Shown here: positions 17,340-25,815 of the stretch, piece after piece
Layout of the letters: every line of letters starts with the position of its first letter
Numbering within the stretch: position 1 is the stretch's first letter
Assembly (NCBI GenBank): GCA_028658405.1
Contig: JAKOGY010000024.1
Span: 1 to 34,465, forward strand
Source: Dolichospermum sp. ST_sed8
GTDB lineage: Bacteria > Cyanobacteriota > Cyanobacteriia > Cyanobacteriales > Nostocaceae
Length of the DNA stretch: 34,465 nucleotides
Direction of reading: 5' to 3'
Notes under the pieces: generated by a model
The model's input: the letters and a program-made list of their open reading frames with translations, nothing else
The model's database searches: none
Told to the model about the DNA's origin: nothing
Position numbers and translations under genes: made by a program

Positions 17340-18194
17340 TTAACCTAATTCTGGTGAATTGGGGATAACACCATGTCCTTGATTTTGAGATAAACTATTA
17401 ACTGTATAACGCTTTTCAGGAACTGGATAACCAGCTTCTCCAAAAGTTTCACGAATGGCTTTATTCGTATCGAAATAAACCTGCCAATAATGAGCATTAT
17501 TGCAATAGGGACGGACTGCTAGTACAGGACCGGCTAAGTTGAATGTGAGAATTTCTACATCTGGGGCTGGAGATTGGAGAATATTAGGGATATAGCTAAT
17601 TTTAGCTTTTAAAAGAGCGATAGCTTGATTATGATCTACATCATGAGCTAATTGAGCCAATAAATCAACCCGACGATAAGAATTAGTTGAGTAGTTCTGA
17701 ATATTGTCCGCAAATATTTTGTTATTTCCTACAATTGTCATCACATTATCAAGTGTATTTAAAGAAGTTATAAACAGTCCAATTTCGACAACAGTTCCTG
17801 TCACACCTGCGGCTGTAATAAAATCACCAACTTTGAAAGGTTGGAAAATAATTAAAAATGCTCCTGCTGCAAAATTAGCCAGCAATCCCCCCCATGCTGC
17901 ACCAATAGCAATACCAACCGCAGCCAGTAATGCCGCAAAGGTAGTTGTTTCTACACCAAAGAAGCCAAGAATTGCCACAATGAGAATAACTCTCAATGTG
18001 ATATCAATGATATTTAGCAGATAGTTAATGAGTGTTGGTTCAAGATTTTGGCTTCTGAAAGCACGTTTTAAAAGTTTTACTGCAAATTCAATCAATTTTT
18101 GACCAATCAGCCAGAGAAGAATTGCACCGACAACTTTCAGTCCAAAAGTAGTTAACAGTTCGGCAGCAATTTTACTAATCTGTTGGAAATCCAT
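17340..18194 (-). CDS. Small-conductance mechanosensitive channel, MscS family
   Basis: A 284-residue inner-membrane channel that opens under membrane tension to release solutes during hypo-osmotic shock. There are three membrane helices: about 15-37, 58-82 and the pore helix (AAVGIAIGAAWGGLLANFAAG, about 91-112) with the Gly/Ala packing typical of MscS. QPFKVGDFI and the beta domain follow (GTVVEIGLFITSLNTLDN..VGNNKIF). The C-terminal alpha/beta domain ends near residue 265. The size equals the compact E. coli MscS. It is divergent from leuB and convergent with DUF167. Confidence 0.93.
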   Translation of the reverse strand: MDFQQISKIAAELLTTFGLKVVGAILLWLIGQKLIEFAVKLLKRAFRSQNLEPTLINYLLNIIDITLRVILIVAILGFFGVETTTFAALLAAVGIAIGAAWGGLLANFAAGAFLIIFQPFKVGDFITAAGVTGTVVEIGLFITSLNTLDNVMTIVGNNKIFADNIQNYSTNSYRRVDLLAQLAHDVDHNQAIALLKAKISYIPNILQSPAPDVEILTFNLAGPVLAVRPYCNNAHYWQVYFDTNKAIRETFGEAGYPVPEKRYTVNSLSQNQGHGVIPNSPELG

Positions 18195-18366
18195 AAATTA
18201 TGCTTTTTTTGTATTTTTAACACAATCAAGATAAAGCTAATTTTAGCAAAAACAAACAGAGATAATTTTTAGTTGCATGAAGACTAAAAAAATTAACCAA
18301 TCCATTTAACACAATTGCTAGGTATGATATTTTATCTATAAACAAACACCTCAGCAAAATCTGACT

Positions 18367-19461
18367 ATGACTCAAAACTACCGCATTACTCTACTTCCCG
18401 GCGATGGCATTGGTCCCGAAATTATGTCCGTAGCGGTGGACGTGCTAAACGTCGTCGGTAAACGCTTTGATCTGAGCTTTGAATTTTCCACAGCTTTAAT
18501 CGGTGGTGCTGCTATTGACGAAACCGGCGAACCTCTACCCGCTGTTACCTTAGATATGTGCCGCAATAGCGATGCCGTCTTACTCGCTGCTATCGGTGGT
18601 TATAAATGGGATTCTCTCCCCTCAAATCTACGCCCAGAAGCAGGTTTATTAGGGCTGCGAGCAGGTTTACAACTATTTGCTAATTTACGTCCTGCGAAAA
18701 TTATCCCTCAGTTAATAGACGCTTCCACCTTAAAACGGGAAGTTGTAGAAGGTGTAGATATTATGGTGGTGCGCGAACTCACCGGGGGAATTTATTTCGG
18801 TAAACCAAAGGGTATTTTTACTACAGAAAGCGGAGAAAAACGTGGTGTAAATACGATGGTTTACAGCGAGTCGGAAATTGAAAGAATTGGGCGTGTAGCT
18901 TTTGAAACAGCGCGGAAACGGGGTGGTAAACTCTGTTCTGTGGATAAAGCCAATGTATTAGAAGTATCTCAATTGTGGCGCGATCGCATTACTCAACTTT
19001 CCGCAGAGTATACTGATGTAGAATTATCTCATTTATATGTAGATAATGCCGCCATGCAATTAGTTCGCGCTCCCAAACAATTTGATACAATCGTTACAGG
19101 AAACTTATTTGGTGATATTCTCTCCGATGCTGCGGCAATGTTAACTGGTAGTATAGGAATGTTACCTTCTGCCAGTTTGGGTGCTGATAGTCCCGGTGTC
19201 TATGAACCAGTTCACGGTTCAGCCCCAGATATTGCTGGACTTGATCAAGCCAACCCTCTCGCTCAGGTTTTAAGTGCCGCAATGATGTTGCGTTATGCTT
19301 TAAACCAACCGGAAGCAGCAGAATTAATTGAGAATAGTGTGTTACAAGTTTTACAACAAAACTATCGCACAGGAGATATTATGTCCCCAGGAATGAAACT
19401 TGTTGGTTGTCGAGCTATGGGTGAGGCACTGGTGGAAATTCTGCTACTAAAATCAAATTAA
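18367..19461 (+). CDS. leuB: 3-isopropylmalate dehydrogenase
   Basis: Oxidatively decarboxylates 3-isopropylmalate to 2-oxoisocaproate with NAD+, the third step of leucine synthesis (cytoplasm). Length is 364 residues, normal. Motifs: [11 protein letters not shown] at the N-terminus, the substrate loop [36 protein letters not shown] with the metal-binding Asp, [20 protein letters not shown], and the NAD-specific [24 protein letters not shown]1 site is at 18980-18987. It heads a plus-strand run with an 86-residue protein and prepilin peptidase, which are not functionally related. Confidence 0.98.
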   Translation: MTQNYRITLLPGDGIGPEIMSVAVDVLNVVGKRFDLSFEFSTALIGGAAIDETGEPLPAVTLDMCRNSDAVLLAAIGGYKWDSLPSNLRPEAGLLGLRAGLQLFANLRPAKIIPQLIDASTLKREVVEGVDIMVVRELTGGIYFGKPKGIFTTESGEKRGVNTMVYSESEIERIGRVAFETARKRGGKLCSVDKANVLEVSQLWRDRITQLSAEYTDVELSHLYVDNAAMQLVRAPKQFDTIVTGNLFGDILSDAAAMLTGSIGMLPSASLGADSPGVYEPVHGSAPDIAGLDQANPLAQVLSAAMMLRYALNQPEAAELIENSVLQVLQQNYRTGDIMSPGMKLVGCRAMGEALVEILLLKSN

Positions 19462-19546
19462 AGTATAAATCTGGGAATTTTAGCACCTATTGTTAAAACT
19501 TTCAGATAAACTAAGAGCAAATCTATAACTTACATAAAAGCTAATA

Positions 19547-19807
19547 GTGTACGCCTTACAACAAGAACAAACAAACTTTACTTCACCAAAAAAGCCCCCT
19601 TCCTTGATTGACCCTACTGTAATTAGAGCAGCTAGTCATATCTACTATACCTACTGTGAAGTCCATCCAGAAATAGTAGGAAAAGCTACAGGAGTAGCAA
19701 TTAGTCGGGTAACTCATCGAGGTAAAGTAATTTTTACTAAGTACCCAGTGCTGTTACCCCAGGAATGTTTTGTAGCATTGAATCAAATTGAATCCTATAT
19801 GTATTAG
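19547..19807 (+). CDS. Small conserved hypothetical protein
   Basis: An 86-residue protein without a recognised domain, signal peptide or membrane segment. It starts at a GTG. The core PTVIRAASHIYYTYCEVHPEIVGKATGVAISRV..GKVIFTKYPVLLP looks well formed for a small alpha/beta protein. The gene sits 85 bases after leuB and 26 before the prepilin peptidase gene, all on one strand, so it may be part of the same transcript. Confidence 0.6.
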   Translation: MYALQQEQTNFTSPKKPPSLIDPTVIRAASHIYYTYCEVHPEIVGKATGVAISRVTHRGKVIFTKYPVLLPQECFVALNQIESYMY

Positions 19808-19833
19808 TCAACTGACAACTGACAAATAATAAT

Positions 19834-20655
19834 ATGGACATTTTGATTAATATTTTCATCAGTATCATTGTCTTTGTCTTGGGTGCATCTCTCGGTAGTT
19901 TTATTAATGTTGTAGTTTATCGGCAACCGGCTGGTTTGTCGGTACTGTGGCCACCTTCTCGCTGTCCCAAGTGCTTAAATAGGTTAAAAGCCTATGATAA
20001 TGTCCCGGTTTTCGGTTGGTTGTGGTTAAAAGGGCGGTGTCGTTATTGCCAAACTCAGATTTCCCGCCGTTATCCATTAGTAGAGGCGTTAACAGGGATA
20101 ATATTTTTAATAGTATTTTGGGTTTTTCAATTTTCAATTTTCACTATCGGCTATTGGGCTTTTTTTAGTTGGTTATTAGCTCTATCTCTCATAGATTTAG
20201 ATACAATGACCTTACCTAACCCCCTGACTAAATCCGGTTTAATCTTAGGGATAGTCTTTCAAATGGCTGTTGGTTGGTTATCAGAACCGACTTTGGCGGG
20301 ATTATCAAAACGCTTAATAGCAGCCATAGCCGGTGCGGTTTTGGGTTTATATCTGTTTGATGCGATCGCCCTTTTAGGTTCTATGGCTTTTGGCAAAACG
20401 GTCATGGGTGCGGGTGACGCTAAATTAGCTGCTATGATGGGAGCATGGTTAGGATGGCGTTATTTACTACTAGCAGGTTTTATTTCCTGCACCTTGGGAG
20501 TATTCATCGGAGGGGGTGCAATTCTGTTCTCCCGTCACCAAATGGGACAAAAAATTCCTTTTGGACCTTTCCTAGCACTAGGAGCAGTAATCACTGTGTT
20601 TAGCGGTGAAACTATTTTGTCCCACTATATGAGATTATTTTTACCTGGATATTAA
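19834..20655 (+). CDS. pilD: Prepilin peptidase / N-methyltransferase (A24 family)
   Basis: An inner-membrane bifunctional enzyme that cleaves the leader of type IV pilins and pseudopilins and methylates the new N-terminus; needed for pili, motility and DNA uptake. Length 273. GASLGSFINVVVYRQP opens the methyltransferase part, with the zinc-type tetracysteine C44/C47 and C69/C72. The peptidase aspartates are in SLIDLDTMTLPN (D121/D123) and VMGAGDAKLAA (D195). Seven to eight hydrophobic helices are seen. A 26-base gap from the small upstream gene suggests co-transcription. Confidence 0.95.
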   Translation: MDILINIFISIIVFVLGASLGSFINVVVYRQPAGLSVLWPPSRCPKCLNRLKAYDNVPVFGWLWLKGRCRYCQTQISRRYPLVEALTGIIFLIVFWVFQFSIFTIGYWAFFSWLLALSLIDLDTMTLPNPLTKSGLILGIVFQMAVGWLSEPTLAGLSKRLIAAIAGAVLGLYLFDAIALLGSMAFGKTVMGAGDAKLAAMMGAWLGWRYLLLAGFISCTLGVFIGGGAILFSRHQMGQKIPFGPFLALGAVITVFSGETILSHYMRLFLPGY

Positions 20656-20871
20656 CATCATTTTTTTAAATCTTTTTTTGTCTCATCCTGATGATTTTAT
20701 CAACACTAACCTGTATTCTCCCTGACTGTAGCTGCTATTACCCCATTGAGATTTAATATCTTGATAATATCTAAGCAGTCACAATATAGCATCCTCCCAG
20801 TCAGAGCAAATAAAAATACGAACTATGATTTTTGTGATTTTGATGATTTTTGTCATTAACTAATCATCTAA

Positions 20872-21014
20872 ATCAAACAAATCAAACAAATCATAGTTCT
20901 GACTTTTCATCCCCATCAAACAAATCAAACAAATCATAGTTCTGACTTTTCATCTCCATCAAACAAATCATAGTCCCGACTTTTCATCCCTATCAAACAA
21001 ATCATAGTCCCGAC
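20872..21014. repeat. Four direct repeats upstream of accD (ATCAAACAAATCATAGT core)
   Basis: Units lie at 20872-20914 and 20915-20957 (43 bases each), 20958-20991 (34) and 20992-21014 (partial). Each has ATCAAACAAATCATAG then TTCTGAC or TCCCGAC and TTTTCATC. An imperfect inverse copy (AACTATGATTTTTGTGATT) begins at 20821. The repeats are not unique to this locus: the same core, reversed, is at 16111-16215. The rest of the 379-base gap (20656-20820) is AT-rich with nothing recognised. The accD promoter must lie in or very near the array. Confidence 0.85.
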
Positions 21015-21034
21015 ATAATTACATAAAATAAAAA

Positions 21035-21988
21035 ATGGCAAACAACGAAGAATCACGCGGTTTAAAGTCTCTATTTGATTGGTTTGCAAATCGGCGCAAA
21101 TCAGGAAGTACCAATTTAGAACGCCAAGAACGGGAAATTGCGGATGGTTTGTGGCATAAATGCCCTAAATGTAGTGTTCTTAGCTATACAAAAGATTTAA
21201 AAGCTAATCAAATGGTTTGTGCTGATTGTGGTCATCATAATCGGGTGGATAGTGATGAACGAATTCGCCAATTAATTGATGCTAATACGTGGAAACCATT
21301 GGATGAACATTTACGCCCAACTGATCCGTTACAGTTCCGCGATCGCAAACTCTATAGTGATCGCTTGCGAGAAACACAAGAAAAACTCGGACTTATAGAT
21401 GCTGTTAAAACTGGGTTAGGACAAATTAATACTTTACCCTTAGCCCTAGGTGTCATGGACTTCCGATTTATGGGTGGAAGCATGGGTTCTGTTGTTGGTG
21501 AAAAACTCACCCGCATGATTGAACAAGCCACCCAACGGCGTTATCCTGTTGTGATTATTTGCACATCAGGCGGTGCGAGAATGCAGGAAGGAATGTTATC
21601 TTTAATGCAAATGGCCAAGATATCCGCAGCACTCCAACGTCACCGAGATTCTAAACTATTATATATTCCCATTTTAACTAATCCCACTACTGGAGGTGTT
21701 ACCGCCAGTTTTGCCATGTTGGGTGATATTATCATCGCTGAACCAAAAGCAACTATTGGTTTTGCGGGAAGACGGGTAATTGAACAAACTCTCAGAGAAA
21801 AACTACCGGAAGATTTTCAAACCGCTGAAGACTTACTTAAACACGGATTTGTTGATGATATCGTCTCTCGGACACAATTAAAAACTACTCTGACACAATT
21901 AATTGCTCTGCATCAACCCTTACCCACAACTACACCAAACATGGTTTTATGGGAAACAATGAAATTAAGTTCTAGTGCTGTTGAATAG
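21035..21988 (+). CDS. accD: Acetyl-CoA carboxylase carboxyltransferase subunit beta
   Basis: With AccA it transfers the carboxyl group from biotin-BCCP to acetyl-CoA, giving malonyl-CoA for fatty acid synthesis. Length 317. A four-cysteine zinc finger (C43, C46, C62, C65; CPKC...CADCGHH) precedes the crotonase-fold carboxyltransferase core: [62 protein letters not shown]. The last codons (SAVE, stop) fall inside the left copy of a 210-bp tandem duplication. A HIP1 site lies at 21339-21346. Confidence 0.97.
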   Translation: MANNEESRGLKSLFDWFANRRKSGSTNLERQEREIADGLWHKCPKCSVLSYTKDLKANQMVCADCGHHNRVDSDERIRQLIDANTWKPLDEHLRPTDPLQFRDRKLYSDRLRETQEKLGLIDAVKTGLGQINTLPLALGVMDFRFMGGSMGSVVGEKLTRMIEQATQRRYPVVIICTSGGARMQEGMLSLMQMAKISAALQRHRDSKLLYIPILTNPTTGGVTASFAMLGDIIIAEPKATIGFAGRRVIEQTLREKLPEDFQTAEDLLKHGFVDDIVSRTQLKTTLTQLIALHQPLPTTTPNMVLWETMKLSSSAVE

Positions 21989-22010
21989 GTAAATGGTGAT
22001 TGTGACTTAC

Positions 22011-22065
22011 GTAGGGTGGGCATTGCCCACCGTATGCTGATTTTGGTGGGCATTGCCCACCCTAC
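22011..22065. repeat. Double REP-like hairpin between accD and the MFS gene
   Basis: Two GGTGGGCATTGCCCACC palindromes (22015-22031 and 22045-22061) lie in opposite orientation as arms of one 55-base hairpin bounded by GTAGGG and CCCTAC. It sits right after the accD stop and could terminate both convergent genes. A second copy (22228-22275) is shortened at its right arm by the 6-base deletion. Confidence 0.85.
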
Positions 22066-22188
22066 TATTTCCCCGGTTCTTTGACAAAAATCAGGGGAAT
22101 TAGCCCTAATAGTCGGCATATACTAGCTATGGCAAATAAGCCTAATAAACCGCCAAATTCGGGACTTTGGGCGACAAAACCGCCGATT
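22065..22188 (-). pseudogene. Duplicated 3' fragment of the MFS transporter gene
   Basis: These bases repeat the end of the neighbouring transporter gene: the same SPEFGSLLG...ICRLLGLIPLIFVKEPGK ending and stop. There is no start codon or promoter, so it is a by-product of the tandem duplication and not a gene. Confidence 0.85.
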
Positions 22189-22275
22189 CCGCTACTGTTG
22201 AATAGGTAATTGGTGATTGTGACTTACGTAGGGTGGGCATTGCCCACCGTATGCTGATTTTGGTGGGCATTGCTA

Positions 22276-23649
22276 CTATTTCCCCGGTTCTTTGACAAAA
22301 ATCAGGGGAATTAGCCCTAATAGTCGGCATATACTAGATATGGCAAATAAACCTAATAAACTGCCAAATTCGGGACTTTGGGCGACAAAACCGCCGATTG
22401 TTGTGCCTAAAGCTCCACTTACTCCCGCTACAGCAGCAGCGATCGCAATATAGATAGATTGATTTTTCATTGGGACAATTCCCAAATACATATTAGTCAT
22501 ACACAAATCAATTGCTGCCCAAGTGATGCCAGTGAAAATATGTAAAAGCGGCAGCCATAACCAAAAGTCAAGTTGATCATCACCAATTCCTAACCATAAT
22601 AATGGTGTAATAGCTACTAAAACACCAACACAGATGAGAATGGGACGATTGCCAATCCTATCCGCTAATTTACCCCATATAATCAACATCAACAGATTTG
22701 CCCCCGTCTGAAGACTACTATAAATAGTTACTAAAGTCACATCTAAATCTAAAGTATCTAATAAATAGAAGTTGAAAAAAGGTGCGCTCAAATGTACAGA
22801 TAACATCCATAAACTGGAATAAAGCAGAAATATTAAAAAATTAGAATTTTGCCAAATAATATTAGTCCAATTAGTCTCATCTTTGATAACATCTTCAGTC
22901 GAATTTACACATAAATTTAGACTGTTCTGATTTTGTAATTGAGGATTTACGTCTGCTTGAAAATATTGGCAATATAAACTAACAATTCCACAAATAATCC
23001 CTAAGAAAAGAACCAATCCATAACCTTGGATAGTTCCACCATCCCAATTTGATATGATTAATCCAGCCAAAGGTATACAGATTAAATTCGTCAGATTACA
23101 GACACTATTGCGAATACCAAAATATCTACCTCGTAACCTGCGGGGAACAATAATTGCTAACCAACTCAGCCAAGATGCACTTCCTAATCCTCCTAAAAGA
23201 TGCGTAAAAAAGACAATTGATAGTGTTAATATTACTAATTGTTGGGAATCTAGTAAACTGGAATTATTAGCAAAAATACCAATTACCAGAATTAGCCACA
23301 ATAACCGAGAAGTTCCAAAGGTTAATAGAGAATATTGAAATCTACTGGTAGTCTGTTCAGAAATGTAAGCACCCACAGGTTGAATAAAATTCACCAGCAT
23401 GGGAATTGAGGATAACATTCCAAATATCACTGGAGTAGCATCCAACTCGACTAATAAATTACTGACTAAAATTCCACCGGTACTCAAAGAAAACATAGAT
23501 GCAAAAACAGCATCCAGGGTAGAAGCTTGTAAGCTAGTACGAATGGTATTTTTAGCAAATTTCCTAGGAAACTTTTTAATTAGTGAAGAATCAAGATTGG
23601 GAATTTGAATATCTAGTGGTTCAACTATGTCAACCGGAAGAGAATTCAT
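22276..23649 (-). CDS. MFS transporter
   Basis: A 457-residue inner-membrane protein with about twelve hydrophobic helices and a central cytoplasmic loop (about 235-265), the layout of the major facilitator superfamily. RRLRGRYFGIRNSVCNLTNL near 170 matches the conserved loop of a group of MFS proteins often labelled 'MFS transporter' with no known substrate. There is no drug-exporter or sugar signature to name a cargo. The gene's 3' end has been copied once downstream in tandem. A HIP1 site lies at 22439-22446. It is convergent with accD. Confidence 0.88.
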   Translation of the reverse strand: MNSLPVDIVEPLDIQIPNLDSSLIKKFPRKFAKNTIRTSLQASTLDAVFASMFSLSTGGILVSNLLVELDATPVIFGMLSSIPMLVNFIQPVGAYISEQTTSRFQYSLLTFGTSRLLWLILVIGIFANNSSLLDSQQLVILTLSIVFFTHLLGGLGSASWLSWLAIIVPRRLRGRYFGIRNSVCNLTNLICIPLAGLIISNWDGGTIQGYGLVLFLGIICGIVSLYCQYFQADVNPQLQNQNSLNLCVNSTEDVIKDETNWTNIIWQNSNFLIFLLYSSLWMLSVHLSAPFFNFYLLDTLDLDVTLVTIYSSLQTGANLLMLIIWGKLADRIGNRPILICVGVLVAITPLLWLGIGDDQLDFWLWLPLLHIFTGITWAAIDLCMTNMYLGIVPMKNQSIYIAIAAAVAGVSGALGTTIGGFVAQSPEFGSLLGLFAISSICRLLGLIPLIFVKEPGK

Positions 23650-24001
23650 ACATTATGATGACTATAGATCATCAATCGTAGAGTGGATATAATTTGCTAT
23701 CTTTTTAAACTACAAAATCATCTGCGTTCATCTTCGTTTAATTCTGACTGCTTATACCTCACTTAAATGGGAATAGCTTTATCAGTTTTCAGATTCATAG
23801 TTTAGGCAACACCTCAAAAAATGTCATCCGTATCTTATAATTAGGAGAATAATCAAGTTTTTGCTATTAATAATTGAGAAAAAGATGCAATTCTCCCCTA
23901 TTTCTCATCACGAAAATAATAGTTTATATTTATACATATCCATTACTTGATACCGTTCCCAATCAAGATGATTGGGGTTGGGAAGTAGATAAAATTTTAA
24001 C
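23650..24001. other. Intergenic region, no gene found
   Basis: About 350 AT-rich bases between the MFS start and the palindrome at 24002. It should hold the MFS promoter. Open frames here are 60 codons or shorter with no family resemblance. No repeat or structured RNA was recognised. Confidence 0.5.
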
Positions 24002-24036
24002 TAGATCCCCGACTTCTTCAAGAAATCGGGGATCTA
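24002..24036. terminator. Palindrome/terminator-like hairpin (TAGATCCCCGA arms)
   Basis: Two 17-base arms (24002-24018 and 24020-24036) are complementary at 16 of 17 positions. The hairpin begins 7 bases beyond the stop codon of the minus-strand membrane protein gene, followed on that strand by TAGTTAAAATTTTATC, so it could act as a terminator. The same AGATCCCCGA palindrome is common as a dispersed repeat in cyanobacteria. Confidence 0.75.
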
Positions 24037-24043
24037 AATTCAA

Positions 24044-25576
24044 TTACTCATCTTGATTTTTAGGAGCTTGTTTGCCTTTTTTACCAGCATTTCTCACGTT
24101 CATGACTTTTCCTAGTAAATCAAACCAAAAAGGCGCACCCATAGCAATAGCAATACCACTCACAAGCCAACCAGCAATCATACTCAAAACACTGAAAACA
24201 GGCAACCCATTGATTCTATATTTTGTGCTGTTAATTTGCTGTTGTAAGTTAGCATTTGTCCAACCAATTGGTAACTCAACTTCCTTTAAAATTTCGTTAG
24301 GATCTATTGTATTCATATCTGATGAATTAGATCCTTGTGGTACTACTTGTACAGCTTTGTTAATAATTATTTCCCGCAATAAAGAATCTTTAGATAAGCG
24401 GTTAATGATATGAAAAGTATCTGCATTGGCTGTGATAGCTAAAGTTATTCCAATTAAAATTGCCACTCCTTTAGCATTACGTTTATAAACACCACCGGCT
24501 CTTTCCATGGAACTATCAAAACTATTTTCAATTTCTTTTCGCAAGATAATAATGCCTTCCTCAGTGCTTTTAGCACTCATTTGGGCGCGTTTTGCCATAG
24601 TTTCAATATTATTAACTACAGATTCTGGCAAAATATCAATCAGTTCTTTAACTTTTTTATAAGTTTCACTATCTTTATCTTGGATAGCTGCTATGACTTC
24701 ATCATGAATATCACTACCTTTTTTGATAGATTTGACAATTTCATTAATATTAGGTTTTAATCCTCCTATGACTATGGCTTTTTCTGCATCTTCAAAAATA
24801 TCTTGTTTTAAGAATTTTAAGTCCCGTAAAGGTTTATCTAAAATATCTTCATGATTGCCTATGTTTGCCTGGAAACTATTTATATATTTGTCCAGACTAT
24901 CTCTCATCCTATTTATGGCCATGTATGTATCATATTTATCTTTATTGAATTCATCAACAATGCGGTTATACTCTAATTCCAACTGTCTATAATCTGCGGC
25001 AATATCAGTGGCAAACTCACTAGATAATTCCTGATTATTAATATAAACTTGCAACTGAATCAAAATTTGTCTGACATCATCTAATCGTTCATTTTTGAAT
25101 TGCTCTAGCCTGATTTGGGTTAATTTTTTGACTAGTAATGGTAGCTGTAGTGTATCCATAAAAGTATTGGCAAAACTTTCACCACCAATATAGGAAGGCG
25201 CACTACGTTTTTGATCACCAAATACAGTTTCTTTTTTTAATCTAGAACTAGACTTTCTCAAGGAATTAAATAATGAACCAATTGCCCAAGTTACTTTACG
25301 AGGAAAAGTTGCCATTAAACCTTTAGCCTCTTGATTAATGCTTTGAATTAAAGGATTGCCGTAAATTTTATTGACTAGTTGAATTACTTTGGGATTTTCT
25401 GAGGTTTGAGCATCATCAGCTAAAAGAATTTCAATTGATCTTCTCAAGTGTTCAGCCCGCCATTGCAGCACTGTTGTTAATAGTTCTTGAATTTCTGAAG
25501 CCAGTAAACTTAAAATTAAGTAAATAAAAATTAAACCCAGTGCCACATCTAAAATAAAAGGTAGGTTCATTGACAT
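24044..25576 (-). CDS. Conserved membrane protein with long coiled coil, function unknown
   Basis: A 510-residue protein anchored at both ends: an N-terminal helix (LDVALGLIFIYLILSLLASEIQELL, 9-33), and C-terminal helices near residues 375-392 and 455-480. Between them lie about 330 mostly helical, charged residues with heptad character (about 150-360). The closing motif AMGAPFWFDLLGKVMNVRNAGK and the RAGGVYKRNAKG..IGITLAI..NADTFHI block are hallmarks of a widespread bacterial family without assigned function. It stands alone, with a terminator-like palindrome behind it. Both ends in the membrane with a cytoplasmic or periplasmic rod would suit a scaffold role; that is conjecture. Confidence 0.75.
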   Translation of the reverse strand: MSMNLPFILDVALGLIFIYLILSLLASEIQELLTTVLQWRAEHLRRSIEILLADDAQTSENPKVIQLVNKIYGNPLIQSINQEAKGLMATFPRKVTWAIGSLFNSLRKSSSRLKKETVFGDQKRSAPSYIGGESFANTFMDTLQLPLLVKKLTQIRLEQFKNERLDDVRQILIQLQVYINNQELSSEFATDIAADYRQLELEYNRIVDEFNKDKYDTYMAINRMRDSLDKYINSFQANIGNHEDILDKPLRDLKFLKQDIFEDAEKAIVIGGLKPNINEIVKSIKKGSDIHDEVIAAIQDKDSETYKKVKELIDILPESVVNNIETMAKRAQMSAKSTEEGIIILRKEIENSFDSSMERAGGVYKRNAKGVAILIGITLAITANADTFHIINRLSKDSLLREIIINKAVQVVPQGSNSSDMNTIDPNEILKEVELPIGWTNANLQQQINSTKYRINGLPVFSVLSMIAGWLVSGIAIAMGAPFWFDLLGKVMNVRNAGKKGKQAPKNQDE

Positions 25577-25815
25577 TCTCCTTCAGAGTAATTGACCAAG
25601 TGGTAATGGTAGTATTTATATCATTTTATTGGAAAAATGCTTGTAAACTTCCTTAAAAAATCAATAAGAAAATCTTCGCTAAAAAATTATCTCTGTTCTT
25701 GAGAAATTGAGCTAATTTGGGATTTAGCCATTGGTCAAAATATAGATGGCAACATGGAAGATTCGCTTTGATCTCTATGTGATTAAACCTAGCAGTTATA
25801 AGATTCGCATAGAAT

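Larger units (their letters stand above)
21978..22399. repeat. Tandem duplication of the accD / MFS-transporter 3' junction
   Basis: The block 21978-22188 is repeated at 22195-22399 with a 6-base spacer, about 97% identical apart from one 6-base deletion in the right copy. Each copy contains the last accD codons (CTGTTGAATAG), a GTGGGCATTGCCCAC hairpin region and the last ~120 bases of the MFS gene. The left copy's MFS end is therefore a fragment with its own stop (22065-22067). Confidence 0.92.
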
